Position numbers and translations under genes: made by a program. From positions 434,001-498,000 of the forward strand of contig AAXZ01000001.1 of the NCBI GenBank assembly GCA_000169395.1: a stretch of DNA of 64,000 bases, written 5' to 3'. The notes beneath the pieces are model-generated. The model had not been told where the DNA came from, made no database searches, and saw only the letters and a program-made list of their open reading frames with translations. This DNA comes from Rhodobacteraceae bacterium HTCC2150. GTDB taxonomy: Bacteria; Pseudomonadota; Alphaproteobacteria; Rhodobacterales; Rhodobacteraceae. This document shows, in pieces, positions 17,323-26,833 of the stretch (position 1 is the first letter of the stretch; the number at the start of each line of letters is the position of its first letter).

Positions 17323-19251
17323 CTATAGGGCATCGCGGGTAACAGAAATGGGGGCAAAATCGCGCCCCTCAAGAGAAATCGTTTCTTGCGTGGTGTTGAA
17401 CCAAAACCGTTCAGCGCCCGTTTCACGCACGCGCAGACCCATAGGAAGGTCGAGAGTTTTCAGGCCCACTTCTTGCAATTCACGTTTTAAAATGCGTTGA
17501 AATGCAGCTGTATCAGGCCAGCCTGCAAGGTAGCTCATATTGCCCGATCGCATCATCGCGGGGCTGGCATTCTGAGTTGTCTCAATCACATCCGCCGCGC
17601 CAGATATCTCCTCTCGGAAACCTTGGAATGCACCACCTTGAGTCAATTCAATTGGGCTGTCAGAGCGGAAGGATTCCGTATATTCAACCGTGACATCCAA
17701 TTTGGAAATTGCAGGTGGTAAGGGAACGGGCGTCGCCATATGCACGTCGCGCGCGCCAGAACGTGGACCAAAAATTACATTCGTTTTGGCCTGTGTTAGA
17801 GCCGTTTTCAACTCTTCTGTCATATGCATCAAGCCAGGGGCCATTACCAATTGGTAGCCCTCAAAATTCCGGGTGGTTGGTGGCAAAATGTCAACTGATT
17901 GCCCAAGCCGGCGCAGCGCGCGATAAGTTTGGAAAACGAGATCAAAATAGCAAAGGCCCCGTCCGTGCGGCTGGATTGACCACATGTAATCCGCTGCATA
18001 GTCAAAGATCAGCGCGACCTTGGCCTTGGCTGGGGTAACACTCGGTGCATCGCTTAATTCATGCGCAACTTGTGCGGCTTCGGCCATTGCCGGGGCAGGT
18101 GTTGCATCCGGTTTCTGCAGCCCTGCGTGCATTTGCTCTTGGGCAAAGGGGGCCTGACGCCAACGGAAATAACAAACTGCTTCGGCACCATGGGCAAATG
18201 CCTCCCATGACCAAAGGCGTATCATCCCGTCAAGGGGTGCCGGATTATATGGGGCCCAATTCACAGGGCCCGGTTGTTGCTCCATTACCCACCAACGACC
18301 TTTGCCGACAGTGCGGTACAGATCGTGGTGAAAGGCTTGAAAATCAGGATCGCCCTGTCGCGCGAATGCGCGTTTGTGTTCCTCGGGCGCATTTACGCGA
18401 TCTTCGAGAAAGCCAAGGGGGTAACTGTCCCAACTAGCAAAATCCAAATCATCCCCGACCTCATAGTGATCAAAGTCAGTGATTTGACCCATGAAGTTAT
18501 GAGTAATTGGTGCAACTGAATGGGCGCGGATAATGTCGCACTGACGTTTGTTGAAGCGCACAACTTGATCGGACGAAAACCGACGAAATGCCAACAGGTG
18601 GGCCGGATTTGCTTCGGTAACTGTTAAGTTTGGTAAATCGATTTCGTCAAAATCAGCATAGTCCATTGACCAAAAAACATTGCCCCAAGCCGCGTTTAAC
18701 GCTGAGATGTCACCGTCATTCGCACCCTTTGGTGTAAACGAGGCGCGCAGCCAATTGCGAAAGGCAGATTGGGCAGCCGAGGAATACGAAAGCGTTGTGT
18801 CGTGACAACTGTATTCATTATCGGTTTGCCATGCCGCAACATGGGGATTGTTGCCATAACGTCGGGCCATTTCTTCGACGATCCGATCGCATTCCTGCGC
18901 GTATCCTTCGTGGCTAAAGCAATAATGGCGACGCGAACCAAACTTTCGTTCCCGACCTTGTTCGTCAACGGCCAACATATCTGGATGTCGATCTAGCATC
19001 CATCTTGGGGGCGTGGCGGTTGGTGTGCCCAAAACAACCTTTAGACCCGCATTCCCCAGTATCTTGATAGATCGATCCAACCAATCAAAATCGAGATTGC
19101 CTGCAGCATCTTCCATGCGTCCCCATGCAAATTCGCCGATGCGCACCCATGTCAATCCAAGCGCGGCCATGTCGGCGGCGTCTTTCATCCAGATCGCTTC
19201 ATCCCAATGCTCTGGATAATAACAAACACCAAGACTGCGTTGCATTGTCAT
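17323..19251 (-). CDS. Beta-galactosidase, glycoside hydrolase family 42
   Basis: The 642-residue enzyme opens with L-G-V-C-Y-Y-P-E-H-W, diagnostic of GH42. The catalytic acid/base is Glu146 in T-D-N-E-Y-S and the nucleophile is Glu324 in V-M-E-Q-Q-P-G. Cysteines at 111 and 149 could help form the Zn cluster found in many GH42 proteins. The C-terminal half holds the trimerisation and small beta domains. There is no signal peptide, so it acts on imported beta-galactosides in the cytoplasm. Start 19251 overlaps the aldolase stop (ATGA); an ATG two codons later is an alternative. Released galactose would feed the aldolase and kinase encoded just upstream. Confidence 0.92.
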   Translation of the reverse strand: MTMQRSLGVCYYPEHWDEAIWMKDAADMAALGLTWVRIGEFAWGRMEDAAGNLDFDWLDRSIKILGNAGLKVVLGTPTATPPRWMLDRHPDMLAVDEQGRERKFGSRRHYCFSHEGYAQECDRIVEEMARRYGNNPHVAAWQTDNEYSCHDTTLSYSSAAQSAFRNWLRASFTPKGANDGDISALNAAWGNVFWSMDYADFDEIDLPNLTVTEANPAHLLAFRRFSSDQVVRFNKRQCDIIRAHSVAPITHNFMGQITDFDHYEVGDDLDFASWDSYPLGFLEDRVNAPEEHKRAFARQGDPDFQAFHHDLYRTVGKGRWWVMEQQPGPVNWAPYNPAPLDGMIRLWSWEAFAHGAEAVCYFRWRQAPFAQEQMHAGLQKPDATPAPAMAEAAQVAHELSDAPSVTPAKAKVALIFDYAADYMWSIQPHGRGLCYFDLVFQTYRALRRLGQSVDILPPTTRNFEGYQLVMAPGLMHMTEELKTALTQAKTNVIFGPRSGARDVHMATPVPLPPAISKLDVTVEYTESFRSDSPIELTQGGAFQGFREEISGAADVIETTQNASPAMMRSGNMSYLAGWPDTAAFQRILKRELQEVGLKTLDLPMGLRVRETGAERFWFNTTQETISLEGRDFAPISVTRDAL

Positions 19252-19868
19252 CGGCCAATTGCCGCATCATAGGCGTTTGCGATGGTTTCGGCTTTGACCT
19301 TTACATCAGCGGCCGTGTCGCCGGGGCGATAGATGCCCGTACCGATGCCAAATCCATGAATGCCGACGTCCAGCCAATCAGTGAAATTGTCAGGACCGAC
19401 GCCCCCAACGGCATAAGATTTTGTGCCATTTGGCAATACCGCATTTAAGGCGGAAAAACCTTTGGTGCCCATTAAAAACGAGGGGAAAAACTTCAACCCG
19501 TCGGCACCTGCTGCAAGGGCTGCAAAGCATTCAGTTGGGGAGAATACGCCCGGATAAGAGGCCATGCCTGCGGTTTTAGTGGCCTCGATCACGCTTGGGT
19601 TGCAATCAGGTGAAACGATGATTTGGCCACCTGCATCGCGAACTTGACCGACTTGATCTGGGGTCAAAACAGTACCCGCACCGATTACCGCAGAAGATTT
19701 AAATTCGGCGGCCATTGCTTTGATACTTGCCATGGGGTCAGGCGAGTTAAGCGGCACTTCGATCGTTGTGATGCCTGCATTAACCAGTTCATGGGCTATG
19801 GGCATTACCTCGGATGGGGATACACCGCGCAAAATTGCGATGACGTTTCTAGGTGCGGAACTGCTCAC
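19248..19868 (-). CDS. dgoA: 2-dehydro-3-deoxy-6-phosphogalactonate aldolase
   Basis: The 206-residue class I aldolase of the KDPG/KDPGal family cleaves 2-keto-3-deoxy-6-phosphogalactonate to pyruvate and glyceraldehyde 3-phosphate. The catalytic Glu is in T-I-E-V-P-L-N-S-P (about 37) and the Schiff-base Lys in D-G-L-K-F-F-P-S (about 126). P-L-N-S-P rather than the P-L-R-T KDPG-type sequence favours the galacto enzyme. The start codon is GTG, overlapping the kinase stop (GTGA), so translation is probably coupled. Kinase-aldolase-glycosidase order supports a De Ley-Doudoroff galactose pathway. Confidence 0.9.
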   Translation of the reverse strand: MSSSAPRNVIAILRGVSPSEVMPIAHELVNAGITTIEVPLNSPDPMASIKAMAAEFKSSAVIGAGTVLTPDQVGQVRDAGGQIIVSPDCNPSVIEATKTAGMASYPGVFSPTECFAALAAGADGLKFFPSFLMGTKGFSALNAVLPNGTKSYAVGGVGPDNFTDWLDVGIHGFGIGTGIYRPGDTAADVKVKAETIANAYDAAIGR

Positions 19869-20788
19869 TGTGCGGCCTCTTTTTGTTTTTGATATGCGAA
19901 CTTTAAGCCCGAAAGGGTAATGTCTTTGCTAGGAAGTATTTCAGCCATAGCGCCAAGATCGGTAAGGGCATCAAGGTAGGCATTCGCGATACCTTCTTCG
20001 CCCACCAAGATGACGTTCTGGCCCAACCAATAGGGTCGCGCGCCAGCCAGCTCTAGACCGATTAACAATCCTGACAATCGAGATCGCGCATCTGGTGCAT
20101 TTTCTTGACCAACCAAACCTTGCGCACGCAGTGAAAACAATTGCGCCGCTATCGTTTTTGGATTGCTGACGGCATCGTTCACGGCACATGTGAAATCTGC
20201 ACGGTTCCAGTCTGAATTGCTGATGGAATGCTGAAGGATCGAGTTTTTTGACAATAATGCGAAAATTTCACCCGTCATAAAAGTTTGAAAACTGACGATT
20301 TCGCCCGCGCTAATATGCACCCATTTGGTGTGGGTGCCAGGCATACAGATGACGCCGTCAAAATCGGGGCGTTCTAGCAAGACACCAGCGATCTGGGTTT
20401 CCTCGCCACGCATAACATCGGCCGGCTTGAGTTGCTTTATGCCGGGCAAAATTTTCACATGAAGCCGAGGATCGGTCGTCGGTACATCCACACCAATGCT
20501 TTGATCTGGTGGGGGGCAGGGTGTGGTTACATAGGGCGCTTCGTGCCAGCCTTGACGTGACCCTGCCATGCCACAACACAGGACATGAACTGGATTGGAC
20601 GGATGCAAAATTGGTTCCAATACAGACATCAATGTTGGTTCAAATTCATTTGGGGCAAGGCCAGCCATTCCCTTGGGAACACTGCCTTGTTGGATCACAT
20701 CACCTTGTTTGGACATCGCCCAAAATCGCAGGTTCGATGTTCCCCAATCAATGGCAACCCAAGCCGGAAATAGTTTTTTGTCGGACAT
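19865..20788 (-). CDS. dgoK: 2-dehydro-3-deoxygalactonokinase
   Basis: The 307-residue DgoK-family kinase phosphorylates 2-keto-3-deoxygalactonate at O6. The N-terminal ASKHA phosphate-binding motif is W-V-A-I-D-W-G-T-S-N-L-R (about 10-21), and P-G-T-H-T-K-W-V-H is the family's substrate/ATP loop. It starts within the alpha-galactosidase stop (TAATG) and ends overlapping the aldolase GTG, so the block is translated as a unit. Besides D-galactose products it could accept keto-deoxy sugar acids from other routes in the window. Confidence 0.92.
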   Translation of the reverse strand: MSDKKLFPAWVAIDWGTSNLRFWAMSKQGDVIQQGSVPKGMAGLAPNEFEPTLMSVLEPILHPSNPVHVLCCGMAGSRQGWHEAPYVTTPCPPPDQSIGVDVPTTDPRLHVKILPGIKQLKPADVMRGEETQIAGVLLERPDFDGVICMPGTHTKWVHISAGEIVSFQTFMTGEIFALLSKNSILQHSISNSDWNRADFTCAVNDAVSNPKTIAAQLFSLRAQGLVGQENAPDARSRLSGLLIGLELAGARPYWLGQNVILVGEEGIANAYLDALTDLGAMAEILPSKDITLSGLKFAYQKQKEAAQ

Positions 20789-22869
20789 TAGGCATCAACC
20801 CTTTCGCCGGTGATCACTGAAATACTAGCGGGAAAATCCCAAGGCAAATTGATCCCGTGGTTCATTAAATACGCACCGCTTTGTATCATCGGCGCGGTTT
20901 TGATTTTCGTGGTGCCGCGTGACAGATTTTGCGTCTGTTCGGGGCTGGTCAGCTTTAATCGGTACATCGCGCTGGGATCAAGCCCCGTTAGGCGAACGGG
21001 GCGCGGCAAAATCTGTGAGGATGGATCTGTTTTCGTGACGAACGTCGCAAACTGGGACCCATTTCGGGCGATTTGCATTTCGGCGATCACGCGTGCGTCG
21101 CTGCTGTCTAACCGATAGATATCGCCGCTCATCATCCAGTAGCGATTTGCTTTGTACCAATCGGTGACAGATCGCAAAACCTTGGCCTCATCAGGTGTCA
21201 ATTCGGTTGGGTTCATTTCAAAACCCATATGTCTTTGCGCGGCGGTCCATGCCCTAAGTTCCATGCTAAAGACACGACCCGAGGTATGACAATGGCGTGG
21301 GCCAACATGGCTGCCTGTTATACAGGATGGTAAAAACAGTGCGGCGTTGTGTTGGATTTTTGCCCGCTCCAACGCGTCATTGCTGTCAGACAACCAAACC
21401 CTTTGCGTGCGTTCCAAGATGCCATAATCAAGGCGCCCGCCACCTGATGCACAGCTTTCAATTTCAACATGGGGGAACGTTGCGCGCAGACGATCCATCA
21501 AGGCATAGGTTCCATGGGTTTGCGCAACATCGGCCAAGGGCAGAACGCGATTGTGATCCCACTTCACATAAGAAATATCGTGGTGGGCAAGAACTGCGCT
21601 TATGCGATCAAAAAGGTATTCCTGAACTTCGGGATTGGCCATATCGAGCACCATTTGCTGTCGCCCTAGGATTTGATCCGTGGCGCCCAACGCCCATTCG
21701 GGGTGGTTGCGATAAGTTTCGGATTCTGCATTGATCATTTCGGGTTCAAACCAAATGCCAAAATCCATTCCCAATGATTTGACATGATCGATTAAGGGAT
21801 TCAGCCCGTTGGGGTATTTGCGCGCATCCACCCACCAATCACCCAAGGATGTTGTGTCGTCGTCGCGTAGCCCAAACCAACCATCATCTAAAACAAAACG
21901 CTCGGCACCTAGGTCAGATGCGCGATTTGCGATGTCTTGCAGTTGATCGATCTTGTGATCAAAATAGACGGCTTCCCAACAATTATAATGTACACGGCGG
22001 GGTGGTAATTTTGGCAATATTTGATCGCGCACGTGTCGCTGCATTGCAATCGCGCATCCGTTGAAACCTTGGTCTGAAAACGTCAGGTACAGGGGGACGG
22101 TATGAAACTCACGCGCCTTTGATCTATGCGTACCGCTTGCATGGCCAAATTGAACTTGGCGACGCCCATCGGGCAGTTCTTCGGCAATCATCCGATGACC
22201 GCCAGCCCAACCATATGTCATCGCATAAGCATTTCCATGGGTATTAGTGGTGCCAGTTTCTGGCATTATAAGCGCTGGAAAATGTTCATGCCCGCTGCGC
22301 CCTGTGGGGTTTTCGCGCAACCGCGCTCCGGGTGACCACGGTGTAATGACCGATTGAAACTCGCCACACCATCGACCGGAAAAATCCATCATTTCCGTTG
22401 CGTTTTGAGGCGCGGCAACAACAGGTGCCGCTAACCAGTTTAGATCGTGAAGTTCGTCTGCCTCAAGACTGGCACTCGCAGTGATGACACCCGTATCTGG
22501 ATGCATCTCAAAACGGGCTGTGTAGGCAAGGCCCAGCGATTTATCGTGATAGTTCAGCGTAATGTTGTTCTTTGTCGCCTTTACTTTTTTAAGACAAAAC
22601 TTGGGGAAAAGCTGTTCGCCCAAATTGTTGCGCAGATGCATCCCAACTTGACCTGCAAAATTCTGCAAGGCCTCAGGGCAAATCGACAAAGGTGGATTTT
22701 GGTCCAACATGCCGCCGGTGACATCCATCTGATGCGCATCCAGCAGTGAGGGCAAATCAGTATCATTGGGCAAAGAGGGTCCCCAATAAACAACCTGTGC
22801 CAATTCACGACCATCAGCCGCCAAAACGAAAGTTTGGCGATCATCATCTAAACGCCAAGCGTTCGTCAT
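20788..22869 (-). CDS. Alpha-galactosidase, glycoside hydrolase family 36
   Basis: The 693-residue protein has the GH36 arrangement: an N-terminal beta-sandwich, then a TIM barrel with F-V-L-D-D-G-W-F-G, G-I-W-F-E-P-E-M and the nucleophile Asp438 in Y-V-K-W-D-H-N-R. The acid/base Asp lies in S-D-S-N-D-A-L-E-R (494-502), preceded by S-C-A-S-G-G-G-R. No signal peptide is present, so raffinose- or melibiose-type alpha-galactosides are cleaved inside the cell. Start 22869 overlaps the ABC permease stop (ATGA). The longer open frame, 40 codons upstream, runs into the permease gene and is rejected. Confidence 0.92.
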   Translation of the reverse strand: MTNAWRLDDDRQTFVLAADGRELAQVVYWGPSLPNDTDLPSLLDAHQMDVTGGMLDQNPPLSICPEALQNFAGQVGMHLRNNLGEQLFPKFCLKKVKATKNNITLNYHDKSLGLAYTARFEMHPDTGVITASASLEADELHDLNWLAAPVVAAPQNATEMMDFSGRWCGEFQSVITPWSPGARLRENPTGRSGHEHFPALIMPETGTTNTHGNAYAMTYGWAGGHRMIAEELPDGRRQVQFGHASGTHRSKAREFHTVPLYLTFSDQGFNGCAIAMQRHVRDQILPKLPPRRVHYNCWEAVYFDHKIDQLQDIANRASDLGAERFVLDDGWFGLRDDDTTSLGDWWVDARKYPNGLNPLIDHVKSLGMDFGIWFEPEMINAESETYRNHPEWALGATDQILGRQQMVLDMANPEVQEYLFDRISAVLAHHDISYVKWDHNRVLPLADVAQTHGTYALMDRLRATFPHVEIESCASGGGRLDYGILERTQRVWLSDSNDALERAKIQHNAALFLPSCITGSHVGPRHCHTSGRVFSMELRAWTAAQRHMGFEMNPTELTPDEAKVLRSVTDWYKANRYWMMSGDIYRLDSSDARVIAEMQIARNGSQFATFVTKTDPSSQILPRPVRLTGLDPSAMYRLKLTSPEQTQNLSRGTTKIKTAPMIQSGAYLMNHGINLPWDFPASISVITGERVDA

Positions 22870-23714
22870 TTTACAGCGCCCAATGTTAGACCCGCGATGA
22901 AGTGTTTTTGCATTAGGAAGAACATCGCTACAGGTGGCAGGGCGGCAACGATGGCACCAGCGCTTACCAAATGCCAACGGGAAATCCATTGACCGTTCAA
23001 CGATTTTAGCGCGGCTGTAATGGGTTGAACATCAGACCCTTGCGTCAAAACAGTGGCCCAGAAATAGTCATTCCAGATGAACGTGAACACCAACACCGAC
23101 AAAGCCGCCATTGCGGGTTTCATCAATGGCAAAACCACATACCAGAAAATTTGAATTTCGGTGACGCCCTCAACGCGTGCCACTTCGATCAGTTCATGGG
23201 GTAGGGCACGGATAAAGTTACGCATGAACAGCGTGCAAAAACCGGTTTGAAACGCGATGTGGAATACGGCCAAACCAGCGGAAGTATTATAAAGTCCGAT
23301 GCCAACTGTTAGGTCACGCACAGGCACCATCAAGATTTGAAAAGGTACAAAGTTGCCTGCGATGAATAGGAAAAAGATAAACAAATTCCCTTTGAATTTA
23401 TAAACGGCCAAGGCAAAGCCCGTCATTGTTGACAGGGCAACCGCGCCGATAACCGTTGGGATTGTGACGCGAAAACTGTTCCAGATGTATTTGGCCAAAG
23501 GGGTGTCTTGAAACACAGCGGTGTAGTTTTCCAACAGATTAAACGACGTCGGCCAACCCCAGTAATTCCCAGATGTGATGTCGCCGCCGGACCGGACCGA
23601 GGTTACGGCAACAGCGATCAGGGGCAAAAGCCACAGGATCAACGAGATAGGCAAGGCCACTTTATAAAGCCACTGGGCGGGTTTTGATTGGCGTTCTATG
23701 GGTGCTGGAAACAT
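22866..23714 (-). CDS. Sugar ABC transporter permease (MalG type, CUT1)
   Basis: The 282-residue permease has six predicted helices and the CUT1 EAA loop E-V-A-R-V-E-G-V-T-E-I-Q-I-F-W-Y-V-V-L-P-L-M-K-P, which contacts the ATPase. Position after the MalF-type gene and the C-terminal sequence (F-I-A-G-L-T-L-G-A-V-K) identify it as the MalG-like half. It forms the galactoside importer with the neighbouring permease, binding protein and the ATPase at 26834. Its stop overlaps the alpha-galactosidase start. Confidence 0.9.
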   Translation of the reverse strand: MFPAPIERQSKPAQWLYKVALPISLILWLLPLIAVAVTSVRSGGDITSGNYWGWPTSFNLLENYTAVFQDTPLAKYIWNSFRVTIPTVIGAVALSTMTGFALAVYKFKGNLFIFFLFIAGNFVPFQILMVPVRDLTVGIGLYNTSAGLAVFHIAFQTGFCTLFMRNFIRALPHELIEVARVEGVTEIQIFWYVVLPLMKPAMAALSVLVFTFIWNDYFWATVLTQGSDVQPITAALKSLNGQWISRWHLVSAGAIVAALPPVAMFFLMQKHFIAGLTLGAVK

Positions 23715-23717
23715 GGC

Positions 23718-24602
23718 TTATAACCCCCGCTCGTCGCGATACATTTTCGTCAAGAAACCGGTGATGTAGATCATCATGATCAGGAACAATACAACGGCGA
23801 TCGCCGCGCCATATCCCATTCGAAATCCGTATTCTGAGAACGCTTTTTCATACATGTAATAGGCCAACACGCGGGATGAACCCCAAGGGCCGCCTTGGGT
23901 CATGATTGCCACCAAATCAAACGAACGAAGCGCGCCGATGACGGTGACAACAACCGCAATAAAAGTCGCTGGTTTCAATTGCGGCAGCACAACGTACCAA
24001 AGCATTTTCCAACCTTTGGCGTTGTCTAGGCGGCCTGCCTCGATTTGTTCAGGGTCAACAGCATTGAGGCCGGTCAAAAACAAAATCATGCAATATGCGG
24101 TTTGCGGCCAAAGGCCAGCGACAATGATGCCATAAGTGACATAGCGTTCGTCAGACAAAACTGGGATGGGGTCTAGACCCACAGATTCTAGAATTAAGCT
24201 CAACAAGCCAAAGCTTGGATCATAAAACCAGCCAAAAACAAGGCCGACAACGACCTGTGAAATTACGAATGGGAAGAAGAACAACGACTTAACAAGTCGA
24301 ATTCCAAAAACCGTTTGGTTCAAAAACAGTGCTACAAACAGGCCCATGGGAACGGCCAACATATAAAGGACCAACCAAATGATGTTGTTTTTGAATGAGG
24401 TCCAAAATGCCTCATCATCCCAAAGTTCGACATAATTAGCGAAACCAATAAAGGTTTTTTCACCCAATCCATCCCAATCATAAAGCGAAATGTTCATCGA
24501 TTGGAATACCGGGAAAACTACATATGTCAGGAATAAAAGTACGCCAGGTGCAAGGAACAAAAACGGCGCTACCTTGCGTTGGTTGATTTTACCTTTGAAC
24601 AT
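23718..24602 (-). CDS. Sugar ABC transporter permease (MalF type, CUT1)
   Basis: The 294-residue inner-membrane permease has six helices. It starts with a cytoplasmic N-terminus followed by F-L-F-L-A-P-G-V-L-L-F. The EAA-type loop appears as E-A-G-R-L-D-N-A-K-G-W-K-M-L-W-Y-V-V-L-P. It precedes the MalG-type gene by three bases and follows the binding-protein gene after an attenuating terminator. Confidence 0.9.
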   Translation of the reverse strand: MFKGKINQRKVAPFLFLAPGVLLFLTYVVFPVFQSMNISLYDWDGLGEKTFIGFANYVELWDDEAFWTSFKNNIIWLVLYMLAVPMGLFVALFLNQTVFGIRLVKSLFFFPFVISQVVVGLVFGWFYDPSFGLLSLILESVGLDPIPVLSDERYVTYGIIVAGLWPQTAYCMILFLTGLNAVDPEQIEAGRLDNAKGWKMLWYVVLPQLKPATFIAVVVTVIGALRSFDLVAIMTQGGPWGSSRVLAYYMYEKAFSEYGFRMGYGAAIAVVLFLIMMIYITGFLTKMYRDERGL

Positions 24603-24635
24603 GATGCGCGCTTTCTATTGGCGAAAGAAAAAGAT

Positions 24636-24669
24636 AAAGGCGCCCGCTTTTTGCAAAACGGGCGCCTTT
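24636..24669 (-). terminator. Intercistronic terminator downstream of the ABC binding-protein gene
   Basis: An 11-bp perfect stem, AAAGGCGCCCG (24636-24646) with CGGGCGCCTTT (24659-24669) and a 12-base loop, lies in the 75 bases between binding-protein stop and permease start. On the minus strand it is followed by ATCTTTTTC. It should reduce permease and enzyme transcription relative to binding protein. Confidence 0.72.
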
Positions 24670-24677
24670 GTTAGATA

Positions 24678-25913
24678 TTAGTAAGCTTTGGCGCGAACTT
24701 TTTCTAGGCGCTCAAGGATCGCGTCTAGACGCTCTGGCTTAACCATGAACTCTTGGAAACCTTCCATGCCAGCAGACGCCATTTCAGCGGTTGCGTCACG
24801 GTCAAAGAACTGTGCGATACCATCTGTTGTGCCTGACAACATGGATTGACCAGCAACCAAGAACTTGTCGTCGGAAACTGTCGAGTCTTTGTTGATTGGC
24901 AGCTGACCCAATGTTGCGTTCATCGCAGTTTGAACATCAGCACGTGCTAGATACGCAAGGAAACGCTTGGCGTCGACTTTGTTTTTCGCATTCGTAGGAA
25001 TGTGAATTGTATCTGTCGGGGCTTCTTCACCCATGCCAGCGGCCTCGTTGATCATTGGGAACTGGAAGAAACCCAGTTGATCGTCTGTCAAGCCAGCTTC
25101 ACGAAGTGGTGCAACCGCAAAGTTGCCCATCACGTACATTGCCGCGTCGCCCTGAACCATTGGGGCCAGCGCTTCTTGCCAAGACATTGATGCGTGGTTG
25201 TCGATCCAGAAACCAGCGTCTAGCAATTCTTTCCAGTTGGCGAATGTCGCGCGAACACGATCATCTGTCCAAGCGATTTCACCGCGTGTTAGTGCCATGT
25301 GGAAATCATAACCGTTTGTACGCATGTTCAGATAGTCAAACACACCGCCAGTTGTCCAAAGGTACTTGGAACCGATTGTGATCGGCTTAACGCCATTTTC
25401 ATTCAGCGTTGCACCTGCCGCTTTGAAGTCAGCCCAGTTTGTTGGAACGTCGATGCCTAGGTCAGCAAAGATGTCTTTGCGGTAATAAACACCCCATTGG
25501 TAATACGTGTATGGAACGCCCCAGATTTTGCCATCGATGGTCATTGAACCTTCGGAAGAGGCCAATGATTCGTTCATGCCCTCTGAATTCCAAAGGTCAG
25601 TGATGTCTTCAAACAGGCCAGCATTTACATATGGCAACATACGGTTACCCGCATACCAGTTCGCCAAATCAGGCGCGTCTGCTGTCAAAAAGTTACGGAT
25701 CGAAGTTTTGTAACCTTCGTGGTCAAACAAGTTCCATTCAACAGTTACGTCTGGATTTTCTGCTTTAAATCCGTCGATTGCTGCCTGAAACGCTGCTTTT
25801 GGTGCAGGGTCTGACGTGTCGGTATTGATAACAAGTGTACCCGCAAAGGCGCTTGTCGCCAATACGGTTGTAGCCGCCAATGTGGCGACCAAAGTTTTGA
25901 GTCTTAGAGTCAT
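24678..25913 (-). CDS. Sugar ABC transporter substrate-binding protein (CUT1, family 1)
   Basis: The 411-residue protein has a signal peptide (hydrophobic core then T-S-A-F-A-G at 20-25), then V-I-N-T-D-T-S-D and the MalE-type fold. Segments such as G-V-P-Y-T-Y-Y-Q-W-G-V-Y-Y-R-K-D and A-M-Y-V-M-G-N-F-A are typical of family-1 binding proteins with aromatic ligand contacts. The ATG follows GGGAGGAAACC. It heads the operon whose downstream genes are permeases, alpha- and beta-galactosidase and keto-deoxygalactonate enzymes, so the likely ligands are galactosides. Confidence 0.9.
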   Translation of the reverse strand: MTLRLKTLVATLAATTVLATSAFAGTLVINTDTSDPAPKAAFQAAIDGFKAENPDVTVEWNLFDHEGYKTSIRNFLTADAPDLANWYAGNRMLPYVNAGLFEDITDLWNSEGMNESLASSEGSMTIDGKIWGVPYTYYQWGVYYRKDIFADLGIDVPTNWADFKAAGATLNENGVKPITIGSKYLWTTGGVFDYLNMRTNGYDFHMALTRGEIAWTDDRVRATFANWKELLDAGFWIDNHASMSWQEALAPMVQGDAAMYVMGNFAVAPLREAGLTDDQLGFFQFPMINEAAGMGEEAPTDTIHIPTNAKNKVDAKRFLAYLARADVQTAMNATLGQLPINKDSTVSDDKFLVAGQSMLSGTTDGIAQFFDRDATAEMASAGMEGFQEFMVKPERLDAILERLEKVRAKAY

Positions 25914-25930
25914 GGTTTCCTCCCAGAAAC

Positions 25931-25949
25931 GGTTTCAAATAATGAAACC
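25931..25949. promoter_or_regulatory. Candidate IclR operator palindrome
   Basis: The sequence GGTTTCA-AATAA-TGAAACC is a perfect 7-bp inverted repeat between the divergent binding-protein and IclR genes, 18 bases upstream of the binding-protein ATG. A second, weaker repeat AGTTTT-N8-AAAACT lies next to it at 25951-25970. Position and symmetry suggest the binding site of the adjacent IclR-type regulator. Confidence 0.55.
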
Positions 25950-26033
25950 TAGTTTTAACTATTGAAAACTGTCGGGCGAACGACTACAAAAGTCAAGTCG
26001 TTTCCGACAACACATTCACGAACTGGCGCCCTA

Positions 26034-26813
26034 ATGAGCACACAAGCAAACAATGACGGAACAGTCGGCAAGGCCCTTTCGGTCCTTGATCTGGTTGCTG
26101 ATTTTGGCCGCCCTGTTCGGTTCAGTGAGATATTGGAAAACAGCAATCAGCCCAAGGCGACTCTGTATCGTTTCCTTCAAACGCTTACGAACCAACGGCT
26201 GTTGTCATATGAGGCCGAGCGCCAAACATACTCTCTTGGGATGCGTTTGGTGGGGTTGGCTCATTTGGCGTGGAAGCAATCCTCGTTAGCCCCAATTGCG
26301 AGACCTTTTTTAGACAAGCTATCAGCGGCAACCGGTGAAACAATCCACCTTGCTCAGCTGGACAATGGTCAGGTTTTATACGTCGACAAATGCAACGCCA
26401 AAAACCCAATCGACATGTATTCACAGGCGGGCAAAGTAGGCCCCGGTTACTGTACCGGTGTTGGTAAGGCGATTATGGCTTTCTTGCCGAAAGAAAAACA
26501 GGAACGCGCCCTTCGCCAGCAAGCCTATTTTCAATTTACTGAGAAAACCCATTTAAACGCTGCCACGTTGCGCGATGAACTCGACGTCATCGCCGAGACG
26601 GGATTTTCTTATGATCGTGAGGAACATGAGGCAGGGATCATTTGTATCGCCGTGCCGATTTTGACCGAAAACAAGCGTGTGTTGGGTGGTATATCGATCA
26701 CCAGCACCACGACACAAACGAGCCTAGAGGGTATGGATGTTTACAAATCCATCCTTTCAGAAACGGCGCAACAAATTGGAACCACGGCCGCGAATTGGCA
26801 ATTTCCAACCTAA
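26034..26813 (+). CDS. IclR family transcriptional regulator
   Basis: The 259-residue protein has the IclR winged helix ([12 protein letters not shown], then [18 protein letters not shown]). The C-terminal effector domain carries [11 protein letters not shown] and C-I-A-V-P-I-L. The ATG at 26034 starts the usual short N-terminus; the upstream frame would need a TTG start. It is divergent from the galactoside transport operon and co-directional with the MalK and aldo/keto reductase genes. It probably senses a keto-deoxy sugar acid or galactose derivative. Confidence 0.87.
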   Translation: MSTQANNDGTVGKALSVLDLVADFGRPVRFSEILENSNQPKATLYRFLQTLTNQRLLSYEAERQTYSLGMRLVGLAHLAWKQSSLAPIARPFLDKLSAATGETIHLAQLDNGQVLYVDKCNAKNPIDMYSQAGKVGPGYCTGVGKAIMAFLPKEKQERALRQQAYFQFTEKTHLNAATLRDELDVIAETGFSYDREEHEAGIICIAVPILTENKRVLGGISITSTTTQTSLEGMDVYKSILSETAQQIGTTAANWQFPT

Positions 26814-26833
26814 CGAAATCCGAAGGAACCATT

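Noticed and set aside
22870-22989. Forty-codon upstream extension of the alpha-galactosidase
   Set aside because: It overlaps the permease gene; the ATGA overlap at 22866-22869 gives the natural start.
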